A stretch of 64,000 nt of DNA from an uncultured Muribaculaceae bacterium. Lineage in GTDB: Bacteria; Bacteroidota; Bacteroidia; Bacteroidales; Muribaculaceae. The position numbers and the translations under genes were made by a program. The notes below the pieces were generated by a model, which saw nothing but the letters and a program-made list of their open reading frames with translations, ran no database searches and had not been told where the DNA came from. The stretch spans positions 124,001 through 188,000 of the forward strand of contig CALUMG010000002.1 in assembly GCA_944321705.1 (NCBI GenBank), given 5' to 3'. The first letter of the stretch is position 1, and every line of letters begins with the position of its first letter. This document shows, in pieces, positions 36,770 to 44,999 of this stretch.

Positions 36770-36852
36770 CATTTCAATATGCATCACGCAGATGAATAAC
36801 AGTTTTTATTGCTTCAATGTTACAAATGCCCAAAAGACGAGTTTGCCACAAC

Positions 36853-36869
36853 GTTAAATAGTGTTTAAC
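36853..36869 (+). promoter_or_regulatory. 17-bp palindrome upstream of the second duplicated gene, candidate operator
   Basis: Identical GTTAAATAGTGTTTAAC, again 25 bases before the -7 box (TACATTTG). Confidence 0.6.
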
Positions 36870-36894
36870 AAGGTATAACCACTATTAAAAAGTT

Positions 36895-36902
36895 TACATT
36901 TG
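36895..36902 (+). promoter_or_regulatory. Promoter -7 box of the second duplicated gene
   Basis: TACATTTG, 38 bases before the ATG, in the same context (ATTAAAAAGTT before it) as the first copy. Confidence 0.6.
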
Positions 36903-36939
36903 TAATATACAAAATACAAAAAACACAAGGAGGTATTTT

Positions 36940-37506
36940 ATGAAAAGACTATTGTTTGTTACAATCCTGTCAATATCGGTAGCTATGGCCTATGGCAGGG
37001 GAATTTCGGGCGTGACATCAGATTACCAAAACGACAAGTCATCCTATCAACATGCCGATTATTTTTCTGAAGAAAAGGATGCCGGTTCAAGTTCGACTAA
37101 TGCAGCCTCCACAGGCGACCAATTTCTAGATGCCATGGTAGAAGGCATATATGAAATGAAAGAGCCACTTGAAGAAACATTCAAATCGCAATACGGATTG
37201 GACGTATCGATATTAGTGAATGTCGATACCAATAAGCATGAGATAATATTCGGATATGAATTTTCCGATAAGTCGATTTATGATATTTTTGATGTCGAAG
37301 CCGGAGCCGAAGGGGCATTGAACGGAATAATAACCAGCACCATGGAAAGCGATCCTTCAGGCACTACACTGGAACTATTTGCCGACCACATGGAAGTCAA
37401 CATGTACAACATGAGGGTACTCGCGAAATACAAAGATTACACCAAGTCAAAATTAATTACCTTCAAGGATGTACGAATGAAAGTTGATGCCTACTTTGGC
37501 GATTAA
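36940..37506 (+). CDS. Secreted protein, second tandem copy lacking the core of the regulatory-like domain
   Basis: 188 residues with signal peptide MKRLLFVTILSISVAMAYG. The C-terminal part is clearly homologous to the previous gene (TGDQFLDAM, SQYGLDVSILVNVDT, GIITSTMESDPSGTTLEL, LITFKDVRMK). The N-terminal part keeps the edges of the CarboxypepD_reg-like domain (ISGVTSDYQND, then YQHADYFSEE) but about 33 residues between them are missing, which equals the length difference. So this copy has an internal in-frame deletion and probably has no folded beta-sandwich. The AAGGAGG-like string 10 bases upstream (ACAAGGAGGTATTTT) is an unusually strong ribosome-binding site for this phylum. Confidence 0.8.
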   Translation: MKRLLFVTILSISVAMAYGRGISGVTSDYQNDKSSYQHADYFSEEKDAGSSSTNAASTGDQFLDAMVEGIYEMKEPLEETFKSQYGLDVSILVNVDTNKHEIIFGYEFSDKSIYDIFDVEAGAEGALNGIITSTMESDPSGTTLELFADHMEVNMYNMRVLAKYKDYTKSKLITFKDVRMKVDAYFGD

Positions 37507-37525
37507 CCCGACAACCATAGAGATA

Positions 37526-37561
37526 AAAATGGAGGATGACAACCACGCATCCTCCATTTTT
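37526..37561. terminator. Bidirectional terminator between the second copy and cydB
   Basis: AAAATGGAGGATG (37526-37538) pairs with CATCCTCCATTTT (37548-37560). T runs are present on both strands. Confidence 0.85.
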
Positions 37562-37567
37562 CATTTT

Positions 37568-38710
37568 TCAATATTTATGCTCGCTTTCGTCATTCATTTC
37601 TTCCTGTGTTATTGGCTTCTTGTTGAGCGAATACCATGCATAAGCTATATATGCCACTACAAACGGTATTATCACTGTCACCCAGCTCATCACCTTGAGC
37701 GTGAACAAGCTCGACGAACTATTGCTTATTGTCAACGAGCTTGCCGGATCGGTCAATGATGGGTAATAAGGAGTGTTGTTATATCCTGCTACCCAAAACA
37801 ACGACATTACCACCAATGCAGTTCCAATGCCACTGTACCATATTCCGCTCTTGAACTCATCACTCATTATGGTCCTGACGTAGGCATAAAGCACAAGAAC
37901 CACGCCTACCAATAGTGCAATAAGCGACCACCACATGTCGATGAAATTATGGAAATATTTATTGGCCACGACCGAAATCGACCCATCAGACTCAACTTGA
38001 TAACCATCGGACAAAAGCAACACTATGAGGAACACGACGAAGAACAACACGAATGTGGCTCCGTTTATAAGAACCTCTTTACGTTGTTTCTTCTGCGCCT
38101 TTACATCATCTATCGTATTTATGAAATAGAATGCAGCTTGCATTCTTGCAAGGAACAACACCGCAATTCCAAGCAACAGGTTCTTCCAGTTGAATATGGC
38201 TTCAAACCCATGCGTAGAAGCCCATGATGATATGGCCGGGGACGAAGCATCGAGCAAGTTGCCCTTTTGCACAGTAAATTCAGCTCCGAAGAAGAACATG
38301 CCTACTGCTTCTCCGAGCAATATGCATCCAATAACCCCATTGAAACACAAAAAAGCATCAAATGTTTTTGGACCAAACAAGTTACCTTTTTTCTTGCGGA
38401 ACTCATAAGACACGGCTTGCAGCACAAATCCTAACAAAATCAAAATCCATAGCCAATATGCACCACCGAAACTCGTGGAATAGAACAACGGGAATGATGC
38501 GAAAAACGCGCCTCCAAACACTACGAGCGTAGTAAACGAAAGTTCCCACTTGCGTCCGAGCGAATTCACCATCATGGTGCGCTGAATGTCACTGCGAGTG
38601 CTGAACAATAACGTCTGTCCTCCTTGCACAAACAACAGGAATACTAAGGCTGCTCCAAGTACCGATATAAGGAACCACCAATATGATTGCAATAATTCAT
38701 AAGTCGACAT
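37568..38710 (-). CDS. cydB: Cytochrome bd quinol oxidase subunit II
   Basis: 380 residues, about nine membrane helices. LQSYWWFLISVLGAALVFLLFVQGGQTLL is the CydB N-terminus. Partner of CydA in the high-affinity terminal oxidase; CydB does not itself bind heme in most species. Thirteen bases after cydA. The oxidase lets anaerobic Bacteroidales use or scavenge nanomolar O2. Confidence 0.95.
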   Translation of the reverse strand: MSTYELLQSYWWFLISVLGAALVFLLFVQGGQTLLFSTRSDIQRTMMVNSLGRKWELSFTTLVVFGGAFFASFPLFYSTSFGGAYWLWILILLGFVLQAVSYEFRKKKGNLFGPKTFDAFLCFNGVIGCILLGEAVGMFFFGAEFTVQKGNLLDASSPAISSWASTHGFEAIFNWKNLLLGIAVLFLARMQAAFYFINTIDDVKAQKKQRKEVLINGATFVLFFVVFLIVLLLSDGYQVESDGSISVVANKYFHNFIDMWWSLIALLVGVVLVLYAYVRTIMSDEFKSGIWYSGIGTALVVMSLFWVAGYNNTPYYPSLTDPASSLTISNSSSSLFTLKVMSWVTVIIPFVVAYIAYAWYSLNKKPITQEEMNDESEHKY

Positions 38711-38723
38711 AACTATAACTGTT

Positions 38724-40292
38724 TTATTTGGCGTTGTCTATATTTTCTTTTGACTTTCTGGATATGTACTTAAGCATGATGCTTATTTCGGCTGCCAGCA
38801 ATCCTGTAAATATCACGGCAAACAGCATGAATGTCACCATTACCGATTGAGCCGGAATGTCGGACACGGCAGCTTTTGCCGGCATCAAGCCCTCTATGAC
38901 CCACGGCTGGCGTCCTACTTCGGCCGTAACCCAACCGGCTTCACTGCAAATCCACACGAGCGGAATGGAAATCATTGCCAACAAATGCAGCAATTTGCTG
39001 GATGTCATGATTTTTTCCCTTCTGTACACAAAAAACAAAACCACTAAGTAGAACAACAAAAAATATCCGCCGAGAATCACCATTATATGGAAAGAATAAA
39101 ATACCATGGGTACATTTGGCACAGCCTCCTCCACACTGTCGAAATATCCGTAACCGAAATATTCAAAATTCTTTTTCAAGTCAGCATGGGCAAGCACCAT
39201 TCCCGTGGTATCCCCTTCGGCCTTGGCCAAGTCAAAAGCCCGCAAAGACTCATGCGCTGCACGGCCTCGTTCTATGCGTTCGGTATAAGACACGCCTTTA
39301 ATCGTGTCTCCTTCTTGTGTCAGTTCTATGCCATCGAGCAAATCCTCAATACCGGGAACAAATTCATCGGTATGACCTTTTGCAAGAACCGAAAGACCGT
39401 AAGGAATCGAAATGTCAAATAAATATGTTTGCTCGTCATCTCCGAGTTTTTTGTCAGGATTCAAAATGCCAATGGCTGTTATCGACTGTCCGCATTCGCC
39501 TCTGTACAAGCCTTCCATTGCCGCAAGCTTCATGGGTTGAACCTCCGAAACGACCTTGGCCGAGCCGTCACCTGTGGCAAGAGTGGCAAGGATACCTATC
39601 AAACCGACCCATCCGGCCACCTTGATACTTCTTAAAGCCGTTGCAACATTGCGACGCTTCAGTAGCAACCAGCAACTGACTCCTATCACAAACACGCCGG
39701 CGAGCGTCCAGCCGCTCAACACCGAATGGAAAAACTTGTTTATAGCGACAGGCGACATCACAAGAGCCCAGAAGTCATCCATGACATTGCGCATTTCATA
39801 AGGATTGAACTCCATCCCGACAGGATATTGCATCCACGAATTAGCAACAAGTATCCACAGAGCCGACAGGCTTGCTCCGATTGCCGTCAACCATGTTGCC
39901 GTAAGGTGGAAGCGCGGTGAAACCTTCTTCCAGCCAAAAAACATCACGGCAATGAACGTAGCTTCCATGAAGAAAGCCAATAATCCTTCTATGGCAAGAG
40001 GAGCCCCGAATATATCCCCGACAAACCAACTGTAGTTGGACCAATTTGTGCCAAATTCAAATTCAAGTATGATTCCCGTAGCCACTCCCATGGCGAAATT
40101 TATCCCGAAAACAGTCATCCAGAACTTGGTTGTTCCCAACCAGTCGGAATCATGTGTCTTGTAATAAATAGTCTCCATTATGGCAACTATAACCGACAAT
40201 CCTAACGTCAGCGGGACAAATAGCCAGTGATACATGGCCGTAAGCGCAAACTGCGCCCTCGACCAGTCAACCAATGTTGTCAATTCATTCAT
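38724..40292 (-). CDS. cydA: Cytochrome bd quinol oxidase subunit I
   Basis: 522 residues, the heme-bearing subunit. WSRAQFALTAMYHWLFVPLTLGLS gives the N-terminal heme ligand His near residue 22, GRQPWVIEGLMPAKAAVS is the conserved quinol-oxidase string, and HKFFHSVLSGW-like (NKFFHSVLSGWTLAG) gives a further His. The Q-loop (about residues 255-390) is longer than the minimal type. Reduces O2 to water with quinol, at the inner membrane. Second of the DUF4492-cydA-cydB unit. Confidence 0.96.
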   Translation of the reverse strand: MNELTTLVDWSRAQFALTAMYHWLFVPLTLGLSVIVAIMETIYYKTHDSDWLGTTKFWMTVFGINFAMGVATGIILEFEFGTNWSNYSWFVGDIFGAPLAIEGLLAFFMEATFIAVMFFGWKKVSPRFHLTATWLTAIGASLSALWILVANSWMQYPVGMEFNPYEMRNVMDDFWALVMSPVAINKFFHSVLSGWTLAGVFVIGVSCWLLLKRRNVATALRSIKVAGWVGLIGILATLATGDGSAKVVSEVQPMKLAAMEGLYRGECGQSITAIGILNPDKKLGDDEQTYLFDISIPYGLSVLAKGHTDEFVPGIEDLLDGIELTQEGDTIKGVSYTERIERGRAAHESLRAFDLAKAEGDTTGMVLAHADLKKNFEYFGYGYFDSVEEAVPNVPMVFYSFHIMVILGGYFLLFYLVVLFFVYRREKIMTSSKLLHLLAMISIPLVWICSEAGWVTAEVGRQPWVIEGLMPAKAAVSDIPAQSVMVTFMLFAVIFTGLLAAEISIMLKYISRKSKENIDNAK

Positions 40293-40326
40293 AGTAAAAA
40301 AGTAGTTGCTTTTATGATTTATGTTA

Positions 40327-40539
40327 TTATTTATCTTCGAGCAATTCCGTCCTCACATGCTGAGCACGCGCCTCGTCGGTGGAATATTCTTTTGCGAGAA
40401 AATTCGGGAAAAAGAATAATTTGAGAACTACGAAAAACAAAAACAGCTTTATAAGAATCAGTAACCACAACGACCGTCCTACGGTCATGTTGCGAAACCC
40501 GTCGACATACAAATCTATCACTCTTCTTAAAAAGTTCAT
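40327..40539 (-). CDS. DUF4492 small membrane protein upstream of cydAB
   Basis: 70 residues: basic N-terminus (NFLRRVIDLYVDGFRNMTVGRSLW), one membrane helix (LLILIKLFLFFVVLKLFFF), then a charged tail. DUF4492 proteins sit immediately before cydA in many Bacteroidetes and Campylobacterota, so an assembly or accessory subunit role for the bd oxidase is likely, comparable in position (not sequence) to CydX. Heads the operon behind a full-consensus promoter. Confidence 0.85.
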   Translation of the reverse strand: MNFLRRVIDLYVDGFRNMTVGRSLWLLILIKLFLFFVVLKLFFFPNFLAKEYSTDEARAQHVRTELLEDK

Positions 40540-40604
40540 GCCTTAAATGTTTATCTCAATCCACATCGGCTCTTCCACTAAGTTAAACGGAGATGAGCCA
40601 TATT

Positions 40605-40635
40605 CAAAGTTACATTATTTTAACTTAATCACAAA
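40605..40635 (-). promoter_or_regulatory. Promoter of the DUF4492-cydAB operon
   Basis: Minus strand TTTG (40632-40635), 19-base spacer, TAACTTTG (40605-40612): the best consensus promoter in the window, 66 bases before the first start codon. Confidence 0.7.
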
Positions 40636-40723
40636 TAATTGTTCATCAAACATTAGAAAAAACGCTTATTTTGCACGAATCCATGCACAATAAAAGCGAC
40701 CCCATGAGTCGCTTTTTCGTTTT

Positions 40724-42067
40724 CTATAACTTGCCGGTCCCATGACACACTCCACAGCGTCCGCTTCCATGACACACGGGACAATTGGTTATGTATTCAT
40801 CTCCGCCTGTATAATAATACTCGCCTTTCATCAATCCTGAACCGCCACATGACGTGCATCGGCCAGAACCACCGCATCCGCTGCAAGTTATGCCATCCGA
40901 ACCGCTGCCACTACTGCCACCACCGTAGCCACTTCCTCCCGAGCCGTCATAGCCACCGTAACCGCCATAGCTTCCTCCCGGATTAGCATAGCCACCTCCG
41001 GCAGGCGCTCCCTGACTCTTGTAGAAAGAAGATGTTGTTACAATATAACCGCTTCCCATGCATGCAGTACATGAATATCCTGGAATGTAAGACTGTCCCG
41101 ACCCATGACACAGAACGCAAGGTGTTTTTTGAGTTATTGTAACAAGCCCGTCAGGTGATTCGGTCGTGGTAATTTCTATTCCAGTCACAGGGTCGACCGT
41201 AGTCTTAGTCTTTATTCCATCATCATTTCCGCTATTGTCGTAAGCATAGCTACCTCCGCCCGACGAAGAACCCGGACTCTCATATCCGCCACCGACAAAT
41301 GCTATGTCGTGACCCTTGTCCCACTGTTTGCTTATATAATCGTCCGGACTGCCTTGAAACACATTAAACGACTGTTGCGGCTCATGACCGTCATTGTATT
41401 GCGCGGCAACCATGAAATACTGTCCGTCGGCATATTCTATCAGTTGCACCGAATAGTCTTTATTCCACAATTCCTTCGCTTTCGATGAAAGGTTTTCATA
41501 AGAACTCTGCATGGAATAAGTCTGCATCCCTATTCCACTATTTTTGCTCATCACCACGAGCCATTTACCGTTGCATTTGGCTGCCTCGGTTATGCGATAC
41601 CCGGCATTCCACTTTTCTTCTATGAATTCAGCATCCTTGCTCCATGTATTGAAAGTCCACGTCTGGTCGGTATACCCGGTACCTGCCGACATGACGATAA
41701 ACCATTTCCCGATCCCCGACGACACCGCTGTCATGTAGTATCCTTCATTGAAACATTGTAAAATCCAGTCACTTGGCCAATCTTTCCCATAATGGTATCG
41801 TTGAGCCGTGTAACCACAATTCCGCGCCATCGTCACAAACCAGCCTCTGCTTGAATAGGCCGCCGATGTGATATACTTGCCTTCATCCCAAAATTTCTTG
41901 ATTTTGTCCTGCTGCAATTCATTACCTCGACCACTGCTGAACCACGACTGGTTTTGATAGCCTGTGCCGGTCTCTGTCAAAATGATAAGATTGTCCTGCG
42001 CCTTCGCATCAAAGAAAAACACCGACAACATACAAAGCACAAAAAAATAATAAACTTCCTTTTTCAT
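40724..42067 (-). CDS. Secreted W/G-repeat (DUF7477-like) protein with C-terminal DnaJ-type zinc knuckles
   Basis: 447 residues from the ATG at 42067. Signal peptide MKKEVYYFFVLCMLSVFFFDAKAQ. Residues about 25-245 hold five or so repeats of about 45 residues with the pattern W.EGYYITA..S..GKWFVVMS...GYT.QTW, resembling DUF7477. Then comes a Gly/Ser-rich linker and six CxxCxGxG motifs (CVLCHGSG, CTACMGSG, CSGCGGSG, CTSCGGSG, CPVCHGSG, CGVCHGTG) in the last 120 residues, as in the DnaJ zinc domain but without J-domain. An exported zinc-knuckle protein is unusual. Function unknown; no partner gene adjacent. Confidence 0.8.
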   Translation of the reverse strand: MKKEVYYFFVLCMLSVFFFDAKAQDNLIILTETGTGYQNQSWFSSGRGNELQQDKIKKFWDEGKYITSAAYSSRGWFVTMARNCGYTAQRYHYGKDWPSDWILQCFNEGYYMTAVSSGIGKWFIVMSAGTGYTDQTWTFNTWSKDAEFIEEKWNAGYRITEAAKCNGKWLVVMSKNSGIGMQTYSMQSSYENLSSKAKELWNKDYSVQLIEYADGQYFMVAAQYNDGHEPQQSFNVFQGSPDDYISKQWDKGHDIAFVGGGYESPGSSSGGGSYAYDNSGNDDGIKTKTTVDPVTGIEITTTESPDGLVTITQKTPCVLCHGSGQSYIPGYSCTACMGSGYIVTTSSFYKSQGAPAGGGYANPGGSYGGYGGYDGSGGSGYGGGSSGSGSDGITCSGCGGSGRCTSCGGSGLMKGEYYYTGGDEYITNCPVCHGSGRCGVCHGTGKL

Positions 42068-42091
42068 GACCAAGATTGAATTATAACGTTA

Positions 42092-42120
42092 CAAAGGTAG
42101 CAATTTAATCTCTTCAGCAA
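42092..42120 (-). promoter_or_regulatory. Promoter of the zinc-knuckle protein gene
   Basis: Minus strand TTG (42118-42120), 18-base spacer, TACCTTTG (42092-42099), 25 bases before the ATG at 42067. Confidence 0.55.
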
Positions 42121-42152
42121 TTTTCTTGCTGTGAAAAATCAGATTTTATTTT

Positions 42153-42160
42153 TACTTTTG
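42153..42160 (+). promoter_or_regulatory. Promoter -7 box of the DUF4494-yggS unit
   Basis: TACTTTTG, 26 bases before the ATG at 42187. Confidence 0.5.
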
Positions 42161-42186
42161 TAGCCGAATTTTTAAAACGATTTGAA

Positions 42187-42645
42187 ATGGCAAACTGGTT
42201 TGAATGTAAAATAAGATATCACAAGCTGCTTGAAACAGGGATGCAGAAACCTGTCACCGAATCCTATCTCGTAGATGCATTGTCATTTACCGAGGCTGAG
42301 GCTCGAATCACCGAGGAAATGGCTCCTTTCATTTCAGGCGAATTTACCGTTTCGGCAGTAAAAAGGGAAAAAATAAGCGACGTTTTCTATGATGCGACTG
42401 GCGACAAGTGGTATAAAGTAAAAACAAACTTCATTACAATCGATGAAAAAACGGCTGTCGAGAAAAAAACTGCATCGTTCATGCTCGTGCAAGCAAGTGA
42501 ATTCAAGGCTGCTCTCGACAATTTCATGGAAAACATGAAAGGGACTCTTGCCGACTTTGAAATAGCTTCAATCGTTGAAACTCCGTTAATGGACGTATTC
42601 CCGGCAAATTTGGCAGGGAAATCCGAGAATAAAGAGGAAAAATAA
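42187..42645 (+). CDS. DUF4494 family protein
   Basis: 152 residues, cytoplasmic, beginning MANWFECKIRYHKLLETGMQKPVTESYLVDALSFTEAE (a conserved start for this Bacteroidetes family). No catalytic motif can be read. The stop is 3 bases before yggS, so the two are cotranscribed. Function unknown. Confidence 0.85.
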   Translation: MANWFECKIRYHKLLETGMQKPVTESYLVDALSFTEAEARITEEMAPFISGEFTVSAVKREKISDVFYDATGDKWYKVKTNFITIDEKTAVEKKTASFMLVQASEFKAALDNFMENMKGTLADFEIASIVETPLMDVFPANLAGKSENKEEK

Positions 42646-42648
42646 AAT

Positions 42649-43323
42649 ATGTACGAACATATAGCAGAACATATTAAAAGCATACGCAACGAGCTTCCGG
42701 GCAACGTGAAGCTCGTTGCTGTTTCTAAATTCCATCCCATAGAAGCGCTAATGAATGCCTATGAGGCCGGACAACGCATCTTTGGAGAGAGCCGCGCACA
42801 AGAAATACAACCAAAGCACATGCAGATGCCGGCCGACGTGGAATGGCATTTCATTGGGCACTTGCAGACCAACAAAGTGAAGCAAATCATCCCATACGTC
42901 TCTCTCATACACAGCGTCGACAGCGAGAAACTGCTTGAATATGTCAATAAAGAAGCTCAAAAAGCCGGAGTGATTGCCAATGTTTTGTTGCAATTGCATG
43001 TGGCCAAGGAAACGACCAAGTTCGGTCTTACTGATGAAGAATGTTTCTCAATGATTGAAAACGGATTGCTCGACTCACTTGCCAACGTAAGAGTATACGG
43101 AGTAATGGGTATGGCCACAAATACCGACGACACGGCTGAAATAAGGAAAGAATTCCACACCATTCGTTCAGTTTTCGACACTTTGAAAACTTCATGCTTC
43201 AGCGACAAAGAATATTTCAAGGAAGTAAGCATGGGTATGAGTGAAGACTACCACATAGCAATCGACGAAGGATCGACAATGGTGCGAATAGGTACTTCCA
43301 TTTTCGGAGCCAGAGAGTACTAA
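42649..43323 (+). CDS. YggS family PLP homeostasis protein
   Basis: 224 residues. PLP-binding lysine Lys27 in KLVAVSKFHP; FGESRAQEIQPK, WHFIGHLQTNKVK and SMGMSEDYHIAIDEGSTMVRIGTSIFG are the family motifs. Single-domain fold-type III protein that buffers pyridoxal phosphate in the cytoplasm. Downstream of DUF4494 by 3 bases. Confidence 0.95.
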   Translation: MYEHIAEHIKSIRNELPGNVKLVAVSKFHPIEALMNAYEAGQRIFGESRAQEIQPKHMQMPADVEWHFIGHLQTNKVKQIIPYVSLIHSVDSEKLLEYVNKEAQKAGVIANVLLQLHVAKETTKFGLTDEECFSMIENGLLDSLANVRVYGVMGMATNTDDTAEIRKEFHTIRSVFDTLKTSCFSDKEYFKEVSMGMSEDYHIAIDEGSTMVRIGTSIFGAREY

Positions 43324-43507
43324 TTACGTTAAACTGTACTAAAATTCGTATCATTTTATATACCAAAACACAGCATTTCCTGTGAATTGATGTATTTTTA
43401 CAGCAGTTTTGTCAATGGGATAACATAAACCATATTTTTCCCTGATTTTATTTCTGACGAATACATTGAATAATAAACTTAAATAAAACCAAACCTAAAC
43501 CAACAAA

Positions 43508-44806
43508 ATGGAAACAGTTCAAACTAATTCAAGGCCTAATTACGCTTTGCCCATAGCGATAATGTTTGCGCTATTCTTCATGATTGCATTCGTAACAGGC
43601 TACCAAAACCCATTGGGTAGTGTCATTGAAGCCAAATCGGGCAACAACGCCGTGATGTCGCAGCTGCCCACTCTTGCCAACTTCCTTGCATATTTGTGCA
43701 TGGGTCTTCCTGCCGGAATGATATTGCAAAAACGCGGCTACCGCATCTCGTCGCTGCTCGCAGTATCTGTTGGATTCGTAGGCGTATTGATTTCTTACCT
43801 TTCCGGTTACATCACCAACAACGACACATTGACAATCATCATCTATGTAATCGGTGCATTCATTTCAGGTTTTGCAATGTGTATGCTCAACACCATCGTC
43901 AACCCTATGCTCAACAGCCTCGGCCGTGACGACAAGCAAGGCAACCAATTGGTACAATTCGGTGGCACTTGCAACTCTCTCGGTGCAACGCTCGCCCCTA
44001 CAGTAGTAGGTTTGTTGATGGGTAACTCTGCCACCAACATTGCTGATGCCAACCCTGTGCTCTACCTTGCAATGGCCATCTTCGCAGTAGCATTCATCGT
44101 CATCTACTTCTCAAAGTTGCCCGAGTCTCCTACTCTTGGACAAAAACAAGAAAAAATTGCGATTTCAGGTGCATTCAAGTATCGCAATTTCACACTTGGT
44201 GTAATTGCCATCTTCATGTACATGGGTATCGAAGTGGGCGTATCAAACTTCACTCTCCAATATCTCACCAAAGGTGTTGAAGTAGGTGGTTTGGGCGTAC
44301 AAATGTCTATCGCCGGTGCTATCGTTGGCGTTTATTGGCTGCTCATGCTGGTTGGCCGTTTCATCGGAGGTCTTATTGGCGGCAAGGTTTCAAGCCGCGC
44401 CATGCTCACCGCAGTTGCGTCACTGGCTACCTTATTATTGCTGCTTGCAATCTTCTTGCCCGACAGCATCATCGTTGAAGTTCCAGGATTTTCAAGTGGA
44501 GCAAACGGATTTGAATTTATCATGACCGAAGTTCCTATCAAGGTGCTGATGCTCATCCTTTGCGGCCTTGGCACATCGGTAATGTGGGGTGCAATCTTCA
44601 ACCTTTCGGTTAGCGGCCTTGGCAAATACACACAAGTTGCATCGGGCATCTTCATGGTAATGGTTGTCGGCGGCGGTATCTGGCCTGTTGTTCAAGGTGC
44701 AATCGTCAACATTTCCAACTATGTCGACAGCTTCTGGTTGATAGTAGTTTGCGCACTTTATCAATTGTTCTATGCATTGATAGGAAGCAAGCCTAAAAAA
44801 GCTTGA
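43508..44806 (+). CDS. FucP-like sugar MFS transporter
   Basis: 432 residues with about 12 membrane helices, in the fucose/galactose/glucose:H+ symporter branch of MFS. MFALFFMIAFVTGYQNPLGSVI replaces the usual WGF.xxL.NP, the NTIVNPMLNSLG and QLVQFGGTCNSLGATLAPTV strings match the family. No fucose catabolic genes are adjacent, so the sugar cannot be assigned. Followed by a strong terminator. Confidence 0.85.
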   Translation: METVQTNSRPNYALPIAIMFALFFMIAFVTGYQNPLGSVIEAKSGNNAVMSQLPTLANFLAYLCMGLPAGMILQKRGYRISSLLAVSVGFVGVLISYLSGYITNNDTLTIIIYVIGAFISGFAMCMLNTIVNPMLNSLGRDDKQGNQLVQFGGTCNSLGATLAPTVVGLLMGNSATNIADANPVLYLAMAIFAVAFIVIYFSKLPESPTLGQKQEKIAISGAFKYRNFTLGVIAIFMYMGIEVGVSNFTLQYLTKGVEVGGLGVQMSIAGAIVGVYWLLMLVGRFIGGLIGGKVSSRAMLTAVASLATLLLLLAIFLPDSIIVEVPGFSSGANGFEFIMTEVPIKVLMLILCGLGTSVMWGAIFNLSVSGLGKYTQVASGIFMVMVVGGGIWPVVQGAIVNISNYVDSFWLIVVCALYQLFYALIGSKPKKA

Positions 44807-44851
44807 TACAAGACACCAAAGCGGCAGTTTAGCCGCATTAAATAAACCTAT

Positions 44852-44889
44852 AGCGTGCCGCGTGATTGACGCCGGCACGCTTTATTTTT
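44852..44889 (+). terminator. Terminator after the sugar transporter
   Basis: AGCGTGCCG (44852-44860) pairs with CGGCACGCT (44873-44881), then TTATTTTT. Confidence 0.8.
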
Positions 44890-44969
44890 CCCATTTATAT
44901 ACCTACTTTTTGCGATATTCAAGCTTAATATCCCAATAATTGGCGATTACACGCCAATGCCGGCCTGTG

Positions 44970-44977
44970 TAACTTTG
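44970..44977 (+). promoter_or_regulatory. Promoter -7 box of the TonB-receptor operon
   Basis: TAACTTTG. Transcription would start about 5-7 bases downstream (near 44983), so the in-frame ATG at 44982 cannot have a leader; the ATG at 45000 is the likely start. Confidence 0.55.
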
Positions 44978-44999
44978 CACCGTGGACCATAAGACAGAA

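Noticed and set aside
35953..36869. The two identical 17-mers 900 bases apart considered as a CRISPR or transposon end pair.
   Set aside because: Only two copies, direct orientation, each in the same promoter context; gene duplication explains them.
40900..41000. Repetitive GCCACC/CCGCC-rich stretch.
   Set aside because: It encodes the Gly/Ser/Tyr-rich linker of the zinc-knuckle protein, not a DNA repeat element.
43508..44806. Calling the transporter a fucose permease by name.
   Set aside because: The family fits but no fucose catabolic genes are near and the substrate helix differs, so only FucP-like is supported.
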